A stretch of DNA of 52,150 nt from Burkholderiales bacterium (GTDB lineage Bacteria > Pseudomonadota > Gammaproteobacteria > Burkholderiales > Burkholderiaceae_B), in the NCBI GenBank assembly GCA_021300475.1, contig JAJTDO010000008.1, forward strand, positions 14,747 to 66,896, given 5' to 3'. Both the position numbers and the translations under genes were made by a program. The notes under the pieces were generated by a model. The model was not told the origin of the DNA. It ran no database searches and saw only the letters and a list, made by a program, of their open reading frames with translations. This document shows positions 42,345 through 52,076 of the stretch, one piece after another (positions within the stretch are counted from its first letter, which is position 1; every line of letters begins with the position of its first letter).

Positions 42345-43256
42345 TCAGTGAATGGACCAGACTGTGCGTCGTACGGAGGCCCAAGCGCCCAGCATGACCA
42401 AGAATGTCCATGCGGACAGCCCCAGCAGCGTCCAGAGGGTTGCGGGCGCAGAAAAACGGAAGTGTGAGTCAAATTCACGAATGTAGCTGCCCACAGCTTG
42501 GTCTGCCGCCAACATGGACAGTAAAACGCCAATGTAGGCCATGCCGTAAGCCAGCAAGGACAGTGACAGCGCCCACCAGAGTGTGGGCCGGCCCACTTCA
42601 GCGTCGCTGGCCCCCAGCGCTTTCAAAACTTCCACTTCCTGCCTTTGGCCCACCAACTGAAGCCGCACGGTGTTGAAGGTGACAATCACCACAAGAATAC
42701 CCACCAAGCCGCTGATGCCCAAGGCCAGTGCCTGCAAGCTGAGCAGCAGGGTTCTTAGGCGGCGTATCCATTGGCTGTCAAACTGGACATGTTCAACGCC
42801 TTGCAGTTTTTTCCAGTTGCTCACCCAGCCTTTCATGACGTCTTCATCAACTTCATTTCCCAAACGGAAACGCACCACCAAGGTGTAGGGCAGCGGGTTT
42901 TCCGGCAGGGCGTCAATCAGATCGGGAGATTGGCTTTGTTCCTTCAACAGGCTGAGCGCTTTGGTGGGGTCGATAATTTCTGCACCCGACACTGAACGCT
43001 CTCTCATGACGCGGGCCCGCGCATCTTCCACAATGGCCACCGGGGTTTTAGGCTTGAAAAAAATACTGATTTCCGGATCGCCTATCCAGCGGTCCATGGA
43101 GGGCAGCATGGCGGACAAACCCTGCACCAAAGACCAGGGCAGCGCCAATGCAATGCTCAAGACCAAGGCGTTCATCAGGTTGCCCAGCGGGTGTTCAAGC
43201 CAGGGTTTCATGCCTGACCGAATGGCAAACAGTTGCATCCGCAGCCATTTCTTCAC
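42345..43256 (-). CDS. ftsX: Cell division protein FtsX
   Basis: A 303-aa inner-membrane partner of FtsE that controls septal peptidoglycan hydrolases. The cytoplasmic N-terminus is followed by ALVLSIALALPWSLVQGL, a periplasmic loop, and three C-terminal spans (LALGISGLVGILVVIVTFNTVRLQ, LSLSLLAYGMAYIGVLLSML, LLGLSAWTFLVMLGAWASV). The motif EVEVLKALGASDAEVGRP is characteristic. It starts at a GTG overlapping the ftsE stop (GTGA). FtsEX acts on EnvC in other bacteria; the EnvC-like gene here lies 20 kb away. Confidence 0.94.
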   Translation of the reverse strand: MKKWLRMQLFAIRSGMKPWLEHPLGNLMNALVLSIALALPWSLVQGLSAMLPSMDRWIGDPEISIFFKPKTPVAIVEDARARVMRERSVSGAEIIDPTKALSLLKEQSQSPDLIDALPENPLPYTLVVRFRLGNEVDEDVMKGWVSNWKKLQGVEHVQFDSQWIRRLRTLLLSLQALALGISGLVGILVVIVTFNTVRLQLVGQRQEVEVLKALGASDAEVGRPTLWWALSLSLLAYGMAYIGVLLSMLAADQAVGSYIREFDSHFRFSAPATLWTLLGLSAWTFLVMLGAWASVRRTVWSIH

Positions 43257-43924
43257 AATGCATCTCCTTTGGCATCAAACAGTTCAAGTTTGCCGGCATT
43301 CAATTTCATTCGGTGAGTCCAGCCCTTGAAGCGTTCTGCATCGTGGGTCGCCACTAAAATAGTGACGTTGGCTTGGTTGAATTCGCGAAACAGTTGTGCG
43401 ATTTTGTCTGCAGCCAGACCGTCAAGCTGTGCGGTGGGTTCGTCGGCAAGCAGTACCGCCGGACGATTGACAATGGCTCTGGCAATTGCCACCCGCTGTT
43501 GTTCTCCGCCAGACAGTACGCTGGGCAAAAATTTCGAGGCCTTGGCCAGCCCGACCCGGGTGAGGGCGGCGCTGACGCGTGCCTGAATTTCTTCGTTGGA
43601 ATTGCCGGCAATGCGCATGGGCAGGGCTACGTTTTCAAAGCAGCTGCGGTTGGGCAGCAAAATAACGTCGTTGCCGATGTAACCGACTGAGCGTCGATAG
43701 TGTGAGCGGGCGGCGCGTGAAAGTTTGCTCATCGCCTTGCCGGTGACCGTGACTTCTCCTTTGGTCGGGATCTCGAATGAGGCGAGCAACCTGAGCAATG
43801 AAGACTTTCCGGCACCCGAGGGCCCTTCGATAATGACATAAGACTTGGCCGGTATTTGCAGGCTGATTTGATTTAAAGCGACGCTCTTGCCATAGCGCAG
43901 GCTAACGTCTTTGAGTTCTATCAT
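43253..43924 (-). CDS. ftsE: Cell division ATP-binding protein FtsE
   Basis: A 223-aa ABC ATPase that drives FtsX. Walker A is EGPSGAGKSSLLRLL (about residues 34-48), the signature is LSGGEQQRVAIARAIVNRPAVLLADEPTAQLD with Walker B, and the switch His is in ILVATHDAERF. The ATG overlaps the ftsY stop as ATGA, and the TGA overlaps the ftsX GTG. The three-gene order ftsY-ftsE-ftsX is conserved in proteobacteria. Confidence 0.96.
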   Translation of the reverse strand: MIELKDVSLRYGKSVALNQISLQIPAKSYVIIEGPSGAGKSSLLRLLASFEIPTKGEVTVTGKAMSKLSRAARSHYRRSVGYIGNDVILLPNRSCFENVALPMRIAGNSNEEIQARVSAALTRVGLAKASKFLPSVLSGGEQQRVAIARAIVNRPAVLLADEPTAQLDGLAADKIAQLFREFNQANVTILVATHDAERFKGWTHRMKLNAGKLELFDAKGDAL

Positions 43925-44916
43925 CGGTTTTCTTCATCCAGACCTACCAGCGCGTTGGCATATTCCATGGCGCGGAACGGTCGTAAATCATCCAGTTTTT
44001 CGCCCACGCCAATAAAGGCGACAGGCACTCGCTGGGTCATGGCCATGGCGGCGAGAATGCCGCCCTTCGCCGTGCCGTCAAGCTTGGTGACAACCAGCGC
44101 AGTCACTCCGAGGGCGTCATTGAAGGCTTTTAGCTGCATCAGCGCGTTTTGACCGTTGGTAGCGTCAAGCACCAAAACAATTTCATGGGGGGCTTCCGGC
44201 ATTGCTTTGGCCATCACACGTTTTATTTTTTTCAGCTCTTCCATGAGGTGCAGTTGTGTGGGCAGACGGCCTGCGGTGTCTACAATCAGCAGGTGCACAT
44301 TGCGCGCAATGGCTGAACCCACGGAATCAAAGGCCACTGCAGCGGCATCTGCACCTTCTTGAGAGATGACTGTAATGTTGTTGCGCTCGCCCCAGACGGC
44401 GAGCTGTTCGCGCGCAGCAGCACGAAAGGTGTCGCCGGCTGCCAGTAAAATGGAGTAGCCGATGTCGCCATACCAATGGGCCAGTTTGCCGATGCTGGTG
44501 GTTTTGCCGGTGCCGTTTACACCCACCACCATCATGACCAAGGGACGCACCCGGTCGATACCCATGGATTGCTCCAGCGGGCGAAGCATTTCGAAAATGG
44601 CATCGCGCAGGGCAGTTTGAACCCCCTCTGATGAGTGGATGGATTGCGTTGCGACCTCTTCACGGATACGCTTCATCAGCGCCTCTGTGGCGGGCAGTCC
44701 GCAATCTGCGAGCAATAACCGTTCTTCGAGTTCTTCAAACAACGATTCGTCCACCACGCGACCGGTGAACATGCCGCTGATGCCTGAACGGGTTTTGCTC
44801 AGCCCCACCTTCAGCCGTGAAAGCCAGTCGTCTTTCTGCCCCGGCACTTTGGGTGTGGGCAGTGGGTTTTTTCCGTCCGAATTGGAGGGAGAATCAGATT
44901 TTGGGAAACCAAACAT
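43921..44916 (-). CDS. ftsY: Signal recognition particle receptor FtsY
   Basis: A 331-aa SRP GTPase that docks ribosome-nascent chains at the membrane. The N helical domain precedes the G domain with GVNGTGKTTSIGKLAHWYG, the DTFRAAAREQL insertion box, LLIVDTAGRLPTQ and VTKLDGTAKGG. The acidic A domain found in E. coli FtsY is absent; the N-terminus is only about 50 residues before the N domain, normal for many betaproteobacteria. It is the first gene of the ftsYEX operon and divergent from the M16 peptidase pair. Confidence 0.96.
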   Translation of the reverse strand: MFGFPKSDSPSNSDGKNPLPTPKVPGQKDDWLSRLKVGLSKTRSGISGMFTGRVVDESLFEELEERLLLADCGLPATEALMKRIREEVATQSIHSSEGVQTALRDAIFEMLRPLEQSMGIDRVRPLVMMVVGVNGTGKTTSIGKLAHWYGDIGYSILLAAGDTFRAAAREQLAVWGERNNITVISQEGADAAAVAFDSVGSAIARNVHLLIVDTAGRLPTQLHLMEELKKIKRVMAKAMPEAPHEIVLVLDATNGQNALMQLKAFNDALGVTALVVTKLDGTAKGGILAAMAMTQRVPVAFIGVGEKLDDLRPFRAMEYANALVGLDEENR

Positions 44917-45038
44917 AGAGTCGTGTTGTCGCAGTTAAGCGCGGTGAGGCATCCGAGCAAAACCTGTCGGAATTTGCTTCAATAGCGCTGCCAGTATTGG
45001 CAAATTGAGTTTGATTCTACCACCCCGGAGGCATGATT

Positions 45039-46466
45039 TTGAAAATGAAGCAGTTGATGAATTTAAAGCGGGTTTTATCAGGCAGGGCGTTTCTGATGGC
45101 GGGCGTGACGGCGGCAGTGTTGCCGGGTGTGCTGATGGCCGCAGAGGCGCTTGGGGCGCTGCCCGGGGTTACGGAAATGCAATTGAAAAACGGTATGCGG
45201 GTCATTGTGAAAGAAGACCACCGGGCGCCCACGGTCGCGCACATGGTTTGGTACAAGGCAGGCTCCGTTGATGAAACAAACGGCACCACCGGGGTAGCCC
45301 ACGTTCTTGAGCACATGATGTTCAAAGGCACCAAAAACCTGAAGCCGGGTGAGTTTTCCAAGAAAGTGGCTGCCATGGGTGGTCGCGAAAATGCATTCAC
45401 CAGCCGCGATTACACCGCTTACTTCCAGCAAGTGCAGTCAAAAGACTTGTCTAAGGTCATGACCCTTGAAGCCGACCGTATGAACAACCTGATGTTGTCC
45501 AAGGCTGAGTTCGACAAGGAAATTCGCGTGGTGATGGAAGAGCGCCGCTTGCGCACGGAAGACCAGGCCAAGGGGCTGATGTATGAAAACCTGATGGCCA
45601 ATGCCTACCAGTCCTCGCCTTACCGGGCGCCTGTCATCGGCTGGATGGCCGATCTGGAAACCCTGAGTTATTTGGATGCCAAGGCTTGGTATGACAAGTG
45701 GTATACGCCCTCAAACGCAATTTTGATTGTGGCGGGCGATGCAGACCCTAAAAAAGTGAAGCAATGGGCGGAAGACACCTACGGCAAGATCAAGCCGCGT
45801 GCCCTGCCGGAAAGAAAAACCCAAAATGAACCCAAGCAACTCGGGGTCAAGCGCTTTGCCGTGCAGGCGCCTGCGGAAAATCCGTACCTGATGCTGGCAT
45901 TTCATGTGCCCAAACTCAACAACGTTGAGAACGATGTTGAACCGTATGCACTTGAGGTGCTCAGCGGTGTGTTGTCTGGTTACGACGGTGCACGTTTTGC
46001 ACGTGAACTGATCAACGACAAGCGCATTGCCAACCAGGCCAGTGCCGGCTATGACATGACGGCCCGCGGCCCCAGCCTGTTTTTAATCGACGCTACCCCG
46101 GCGAAGGGTCAGAGCGTTGAGGCGATGGAAGCCGCCTTGCTGGAACAGATTCAGCGCATTGCCAAGGAAGGGGTTGAAGACAAGGAGTTGTCTCGCGTTA
46201 AAGCCAACTTGCTGGCTGATCAAGTGTATAAGCTGGATTCCGTGTTCGGGCAAGCCATGGAAATTGCCTCTTTTGAAATGGTGGATATTCCCTATGCGAA
46301 GTCTGTCACCGTCGTTCAGCGGTTGCGGGCAGTTACGTCTGATCAAGTGCGTGATGTGGCAGCCAAGTATTTTAATGAGCAGTCCATGACGGTGGGGCGC
46401 CTGATTCCTTTGCCAGTGGTCAATAAGCCGGCAGATAAGTCGAAAGCAGGTGGTCGTCATGGTTGA
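45039..46466 (+). CDS. M16-family zinc metallopeptidase
   Basis: A secreted or periplasmic insulinase-type peptidase of about 475 aa. A signal peptide (AFLMAGVTAAVLPGVLMA) precedes the M16 domain with the inverted zinc motif HVLEHMMF (His, Glu, His) and the downstream Glu in IRVVMEERRLR. Start choice: ATG 45033 lies only one base after a GGAGG at 45027-45031, while TTG 45039 is 7 bases after it and in frame, so TTG 45039 is preferred; ATG 45045 is a third option. It is followed by a second M16-type gene without the zinc motif, giving the usual catalytic/non-catalytic pair. Substrates are unknown. Confidence 0.9.
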   Translation: MKMKQLMNLKRVLSGRAFLMAGVTAAVLPGVLMAAEALGALPGVTEMQLKNGMRVIVKEDHRAPTVAHMVWYKAGSVDETNGTTGVAHVLEHMMFKGTKNLKPGEFSKKVAAMGGRENAFTSRDYTAYFQQVQSKDLSKVMTLEADRMNNLMLSKAEFDKEIRVVMEERRLRTEDQAKGLMYENLMANAYQSSPYRAPVIGWMADLETLSYLDAKAWYDKWYTPSNAILIVAGDADPKKVKQWAEDTYGKIKPRALPERKTQNEPKQLGVKRFAVQAPAENPYLMLAFHVPKLNNVENDVEPYALEVLSGVLSGYDGARFARELINDKRIANQASAGYDMTARGPSLFLIDATPAKGQSVEAMEAALLEQIQRIAKEGVEDKELSRVKANLLADQVYKLDSVFGQAMEIASFEMVDIPYAKSVTVVQRLRAVTSDQVRDVAAKYFNEQSMTVGRLIPLPVVNKPADKSKAGGRHG

Positions 46467-46515
46467 GCAGGTCAAACAAGCAGTGGTTACAGTTAAAAGC
46501 AGTGAAGGTGTCGGC

Positions 46516-47829
46516 ATGAGGTTTGTTAAAGCGGTTTCATTTGCGCGGGGGTTTGTGTTGGTTCTGGCTGGCTTGGCGGGGGGGGCTCAAGCAGCCTTGC
46601 CCATTGAGAGTTGGAGTCTGGCGTCTGGTGGCCGGGTGATGTTCATGCGCGCCCCCGCCATTCCCATGGTGGACATTCAGGTTGATTTTGACGCAGGTTC
46701 GCGCCGTGAGCCCCCAGAAAAAAACGGTTTGGCCAGTTTTACACAGTCCATGCTGGACAAAGGTGCCGGCGGGCGCAAGGAAAGCGACATTGAAGACGCC
46801 TTGGCCGACGTGGGTGCCCGCATGGGCGGTGGGTCAGGTGCCGACAGGGCCAGTTTCAATCTGCGTACCCTGACCTCGGCGCAGGAATTGAACCGTGCCG
46901 TGGAAACCTTGGCCTTGGTGTTGCAAAAGCCTGATTTTCCTGCGGATGTATTGGAGCGCGAGCGGGCCCGGTCAATTGCCAGCATCCGTGAAGCCAGCAC
47001 AAAACCAGAGTCAATTGCCAACAAGCGCTTCATGGCGTTGATGTATCCGGGGCATCCGTATGGCCGCAGTGCCACTGAAGAAACCGTGGGTCGCATCGCT
47101 GTGGAAGACTTGAAGCGTTTTTACGCTGAAAACTACACGGCAAAGCGTGCCGTGGTTTCAATTGTGGGCGATCTGGACAGAACGCAGGCTTCGCGCATAG
47201 CAGAGCAATTGTTGGCAGGGCTTCCAGCCGGTGTGGAGCCGCCTGCGCTGCCCGCGTTGCAGATGCCTGCACAAGTAGAAGAGCGCATTGCCCATCCGTC
47301 CTCACAAAGCCATATTTTGGTCGGCTTGCCCGCCCTGCAACGTGGCGACCCCGATTTTTTCCCGTTGGTGGTGGGTAACTATATTCTGGGTGGCGGCGGT
47401 TTCGTGTCCCGGCTGATGTCTGAAGTTCGCGAAAAGCGGGGGCTTGCCTACAGCGCCTACGCTTATTTCTCACCGATGGTGCAGTTGGGGCCGTTTGAAA
47501 TGGGCTTGCAGACCCAAAAAGACCAGACCAACACTGCGCTGGCGGTAGCACGGGAAACACTGAATAAGTTTTTGCAAGACGGGCCGACCCCCAAGGAGTT
47601 GCAAGCAGCCAAATCCAATTTGGTGGGTGGCTTCCCGTTGCGTTTGGACAGCAACAAGAAATTGCTGGATCAGATTTCAACCATTGGCTACTACCGTTTG
47701 CCTGAAGACTACCTCGACCAATGGACGGCGCAAGTGGAAAAAGTGACAATCGCGCAGATTCGCGATGCATTTTCCAGACGTGTGAAGCCCGAGCACCTGG
47801 TCACAGTGATTGTTGGGCAGGGGAGTTGA
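46516..47829 (+). CDS. M16-family protein without the zinc motif
   Basis: A 437-aa exported M16-family protein. A signal peptide (GFVLVLAGLAGGAQA) is followed by two M16 domains. Where the active subunit has HxxEH, this one reads LASFTQSMLDKGAGG, so it cannot bind zinc there. The C-terminal half keeps GGGGFVSRLMSEVREKRGLAYSAYAYF, a substrate-pocket motif of the family. Such proteins pair with an active M16 subunit, which here is the gene just upstream. ATG 46516 has AAGG 7 bases before it; the frame is open further upstream (ATG 46459), but this start places the signal peptide at the N-terminus. Confidence 0.9.
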   Translation: MRFVKAVSFARGFVLVLAGLAGGAQAALPIESWSLASGGRVMFMRAPAIPMVDIQVDFDAGSRREPPEKNGLASFTQSMLDKGAGGRKESDIEDALADVGARMGGGSGADRASFNLRTLTSAQELNRAVETLALVLQKPDFPADVLERERARSIASIREASTKPESIANKRFMALMYPGHPYGRSATEETVGRIAVEDLKRFYAENYTAKRAVVSIVGDLDRTQASRIAEQLLAGLPAGVEPPALPALQMPAQVEERIAHPSSQSHILVGLPALQRGDPDFFPLVVGNYILGGGGFVSRLMSEVREKRGLAYSAYAYFSPMVQLGPFEMGLQTQKDQTNTALAVARETLNKFLQDGPTPKELQAAKSNLVGGFPLRLDSNKKLLDQISTIGYYRLPEDYLDQWTAQVEKVTIAQIRDAFSRRVKPEHLVTVIVGQGS

Positions 47830-47835
47830 AGGTTT

Positions 47836-48477
47836 TTGGCGCTTGAAAAAAACGCTGCCCGACCGGGTGGCAAATCTGCAAAAACAGGTCAGGTACGCAT
47901 CATTGGCGGTCAATTTCGCCGGACGGTGCTGCCTGTGCCTCCTGTTGAGGGTCTCAGACCCAGCCCAGACCGGGTCCGGGAAACACTGTTTAACTGGCTT
48001 GGGCAAACATTGCCAGCGATCCATGTGCTCGATGCCTTTGCCGGTACGGGTGCCCTCGGGTTTGAAGCCGTGTCCCGCGGTGCGGCCCAAGTGGATTTTT
48101 TTGAAATCCACCCTCTGCTGTGCAGGCACCTAAAAGAAAGCGCAAAACTGTTGCAAACTCGCAGTGAAGCGACCTTAAATCTCCAAATTTATGCCACAGA
48201 CGTGATCAAAGCACTGAATCAGGTTCAGAACGCCCCCATGTTTCTGTATGATCTCATCCTGCTTGACCCGCCCTTCGGCTCAGATAAGCTTGCACAGGCC
48301 ATGCCTTTGTGTGTTTCTCGCCTCGCGCAGGGTGGCATGTTGTATGTGGAATGGCAAAACTCGCTTGAAACTGATGCAGTTTTGAGCCAGTTGGTGCTAT
48401 CTTTAAATTTAGAGGTTTATCGAGCTGACCGCGCAGGGCAAGTACATTTTCACTTGCTTCGTCGGGCAGACACCTGA
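47836..48477 (+). CDS. rsmD: 16S rRNA (guanine(966)-N2)-methyltransferase RsmD
   Basis: A 213-aa SAM-dependent enzyme that methylates G966 of 16S rRNA. It begins VRIIGGQFRRTVLPVP, has RPSPDRVRETLFNWL, the SAM loop VLDAFAGTGALGFEAVSRGA, and the catalytic DLILLDPPFG. No ATG is near the start; TTG 47836 with GGGGAG about 10 bases upstream is the best available. It lies between the M16 pair and coaD, and rsmD-coaD is a conserved order. Confidence 0.94.
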   Translation: MALEKNAARPGGKSAKTGQVRIIGGQFRRTVLPVPPVEGLRPSPDRVRETLFNWLGQTLPAIHVLDAFAGTGALGFEAVSRGAAQVDFFEIHPLLCRHLKESAKLLQTRSEATLNLQIYATDVIKALNQVQNAPMFLYDLILLDPPFGSDKLAQAMPLCVSRLAQGGMLYVEWQNSLETDAVLSQLVLSLNLEVYRADRAGQVHFHLLRRADT

Positions 48478-48506
48478 ATTCAGGCTTTGCAGTCTGGGTT
48501 TTGTAA

Positions 48507-49352
<846 letters not shown>

Positions 49353-49356
49353 AGAG

Positions 49357-50508
49357 CTATTCGCAGAGCAGGTCTGGAGCGTTGCCCGCCAGTTTTTTTC
49401 TTTTCAGGTCAAACCAACCCGACTGCCAGACCCAGACATTTGCATTTTGATCGGAACTTTGGCAGCTCAGCCTCCAGTCCTGAGCCTTTGCCAACAGGGC
49501 TTCGCTGCCTGAAATAGATTCAGGGCGTATTTTTATGCTTTGCAGCGCCAAGTCCACTGTGGCGTTGAAAGTCCAAGCTTCGGCTTGCTCATGGGTGTAG
49601 GTCCATTCCGCCTTTTTTGCGCTTAGCCTGCCATCAGCCCATTCAAAGTTGGCCCGTCGCACGCTCAGTGCTGCCTGATGATCGTCTGGTGCATCTTCCC
49701 GCCGTACATAGGCGCGAAACTGTTGAAGCTCCCAACTCGGTGCCTTGATGCTGGGAAGTGTCATCGCGTCAATTGCTGCTGTTGCGTACCAAGGAAAATC
49801 AAGAAAATCACCGCGTGCACTGGCTTCCAGACTTTCCAGTTGCAACTTTTCGCCTGTGAGGGTCAGCTTGGCTTGAAGTTGTGCATTCCAGGCGTTGTCG
49901 TTCGGTGCGCCGGCGCGAATGGCGACATAGGAGCTTGCCTCGCCATCGGTTTGCAGTTGCAGGTCGTCAATCAAAAATTGATTGATCTGGCCTGTGGCTG
50001 AGATAGTTTGGAGCCGCGAGTCTTTGATGCTGAGATGCTTGGGTAGCCTCAAAGGGCGCTTTGTGTCCGAGCGTAGTTTTTTCAGGTGCAGCAGCGTCCA
50101 GTCGCCTTCCGCGTCTTTCTCCGCCCTAAAAACAGTTTGTTTCAAATTGAGCGAAACGGGAAACAAGTCGCCTTGCAACCATTGTGAGTAATTGAATTCT
50201 AGGCTGACCAGGCCCGCATGAACAATGGGTTGCTTCGTGATTGCACTGTTGATTTGCACGTTGATTAAGCGAACCTTCGGACTCGGCAACATTGAAACCA
50301 CAAAGCTTTCCGCCTTGAATTCAATGGATCTGCCTTCTTCCACACCTAAAGCGATGGGTTTGAGCAGAAAAGATGGCATGTAGACCCCATGCCACAGCAT
50401 GATGGCTGCGGCCGTGCTGCCCAACAGCAAAACAATGTTTTTTAGAACCCGCCCCCAACGCAACGGCCTTGGGGTTGAAGTGGGAGGTTGGTTTGCTGAA
50501 AGCGCCAT
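49357..50508 (-). CDS. AsmA-like membrane-anchored periplasmic protein
   Basis: A 383-aa protein I do not recognise by name. It has a short cytoplasmic N-terminus, one membrane span (NIVLLLGSTAAAIMLWHGVYM), and a long beta-rich periplasmic region with AsmA-like features: VRLINVQIN near the start, repeated SLEFNYSQWLQGDLFPVSLNLKQ-type amphipathic strands, and a GDWTLLHLKKL stretch. AsmA-like proteins take part in outer-membrane lipid handling, but the match here is one of style, not a confident domain hit. It stands alone on the minus strand. Start ATG 50508 is reasonable. Confidence 0.6.
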   Translation of the reverse strand: MALSANQPPTSTPRPLRWGRVLKNIVLLLGSTAAAIMLWHGVYMPSFLLKPIALGVEEGRSIEFKAESFVVSMLPSPKVRLINVQINSAITKQPIVHAGLVSLEFNYSQWLQGDLFPVSLNLKQTVFRAEKDAEGDWTLLHLKKLRSDTKRPLRLPKHLSIKDSRLQTISATGQINQFLIDDLQLQTDGEASSYVAIRAGAPNDNAWNAQLQAKLTLTGEKLQLESLEASARGDFLDFPWYATAAIDAMTLPSIKAPSWELQQFRAYVRREDAPDDHQAALSVRRANFEWADGRLSAKKAEWTYTHEQAEAWTFNATVDLALQSIKIRPESISGSEALLAKAQDWRLSCQSSDQNANVWVWQSGWFDLKRKKLAGNAPDLLCE

Positions 50509-50786
50509 CAGAGCCCTTGAATGCGAACGGTTTTTGGCGAGTTGCCAGATGATGCGACGCCTTGTGCAATGGATTGAAATGACAATCAGCCAATCAAGCC
50601 GACGATGCTCACTATAAACCAGATTTCATCTGTTATGAATTGCCCCAAAACAAGCCTTATCCTCTTGCTATACCTCATTTATAAGAGGGGGATAATGCCG
50701 AAGGTCTTATGTTTCTAACGCATAACACGTTGGTTGCGACTCCATTTTGTCGCTGTATGGGGTTTTATTGCGTTCAGGGGGTAGTC

Positions 50787-51964
50787 TTGGAAATCAAGCA
50801 CTTGGTATTTATTGATAGCCGTGTCTCGGACTACCAGCTACGGTTTTCCCGGTGCACTCTACTTGGGCAATGCGGTGCTCAATGGCAGTAACCTGCCTGA
50901 CTATCAGACTCAGCTTGAGTTGCTTGGCGCATCCCTGATTGACTACGGCGACATTCTTTTATATGGCTGCAATGTTGCCCAAGGCCCAACCGGCCTGAGC
51001 TTTGTTAATGAGCTGGCCAGGATCACCCGGGCGGATGTGGCTGCCAGCACTAATCTCACCGGCAAGGGTGGCGACTGGACACTTGAAGTGGCCACACAGG
51101 CGATAGAAACTCTTAGCCTTGAATTTTCAAACTACGCATCTTCTCTGGAAACGCTGTACGGCTCGGGCGCTGATGACTACTTGGGTTGAACGGTTTTTGA
51201 CGACGCCTTGTTTGGTTTCGATGGTTTTGACAGGCTTTTAGGTTATGTGAATTCTGAGAGCCGTGGCGATGATTATCTGGATGGTGGCGCAGGCGGTGAC
51301 ATTTTATCGGCCAATGCGTATGGCTCCAGCACCCTGATAGGTGGTGACGGCAACGACTACATTGAGAGTTATGGCGGACTCAGTTTTGCCACAGGCGGAG
51401 CCGATTCCGACACCTTCATTTTGGTACAAACGGCACTGACTGACCATTACAACCTGACCATCACCGACTTTGAGGTGGGCAAGGATCAAATTGACCTGAC
51501 CCCCATTGTTACTTACGGCCTTAGCCAATATTCAGGCGGCAATCCGTTCAAGGCCAGCCTTGGATTTTTGCGTATCAGGCAAACTGGCAGCGACACGCTG
51601 ATTGAGTGTGACCGGGACGGTCTGTCCGGCTCAGGCTTCGATTGGCAAACCATTTTCAGGCTCAACAACCTGACTGCCGACAGTCTGGGGCAAAACAATT
51701 TCTCTGGTGGTCTGGTTGTTGGAACGGCCAGCAACGACACCTTGTCCGGTGGTTGGACCAACGACACCATCAATGGCGGTGGCGGTTCTGATTCACTGGC
51801 TGGCGGCGAAGGAAACGATAGCTTGTTCAGTGGTACCGGCAACGATTATGTAGACGCTGGTGCGGGTAATGATCTGATTGTGGGTGGTGACGGCGCTGGC
51901 GATGACACTTACCTTTGTGGTGAAGGTTCGGATACCTTGCGTTACACCAGTGCGGTTCAGACCA
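50787..51964 (+). pseudogene. Decayed DUF4347 / RTX-repeat protein gene
   Basis: Remains of a large exported repeat protein. TTG 50787, after a strong AGGGGGT site, opens a frame starting LEIKHLVFIDSRVSDYQ, the beginning of a DUF4347 domain. The rest of that domain continues in another frame: SYGFPGALYLGNAV, GDILLYGCNVAQGPTGLSFVNELA and DVAASTNLTGKGGDWTLEVAT. About 45-50 residues that normally separate these parts are missing (family knowledge). An in-frame TGA at 51187-51189 then splits the gene before the glycine-rich RTX repeats (GGDGNDYIESYGG, GGEGNDSLFSGTGNDYVDAGAGND). The repeat region is finally cut by an IS end near 51965. At least three lesions are present, so this is a dead gene. 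Confidence 0.8.
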
Positions 51965-52000
51965 TTACCCGAAGACGGGTAAAGCCCCGGGGTTTAGCCC
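51965..52000 (+). repeat. Hairpins at the IS left end
   Basis: TTACCCG-AAGA-CGGGTAA (51965-51982) is a perfect 7-bp stem with a 4-base loop. An alternative hairpin pairs GGGTAAA (51977-51983) with TTTA-G-CCC (51993-52000) with a bulged G at 51997 and the loop GCCCCGGGG. The two share bases and exclude each other. A bulged subterminal hairpin is the type of structure TnpA recognises at IS200/IS605 ends. Confidence 0.55.
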
Positions 52001-52076
52001 AGGGATGGATAGCGCTGGTGACGTAGTCGGCTGATCGGATGTGGTTTTGCTTTGAGGTGCTGGATACAATACCGGT

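Noticed and set aside
50640-50700. CCTCTT/AAGAGG inverted repeat and AT-rich boxes before the RTX pseudogene as a regulated promoter
   Set aside because: The repeat is only 6 bp with a 16-base loop, and no promoter with proper spacing could be fitted.
51240-51950. Possible CRISPR-like or tandem DNA repeat
   Set aside because: The periodicity is that of the nine-residue RTX glycine-aspartate protein repeat, with no identical DNA repeats and no spacers.
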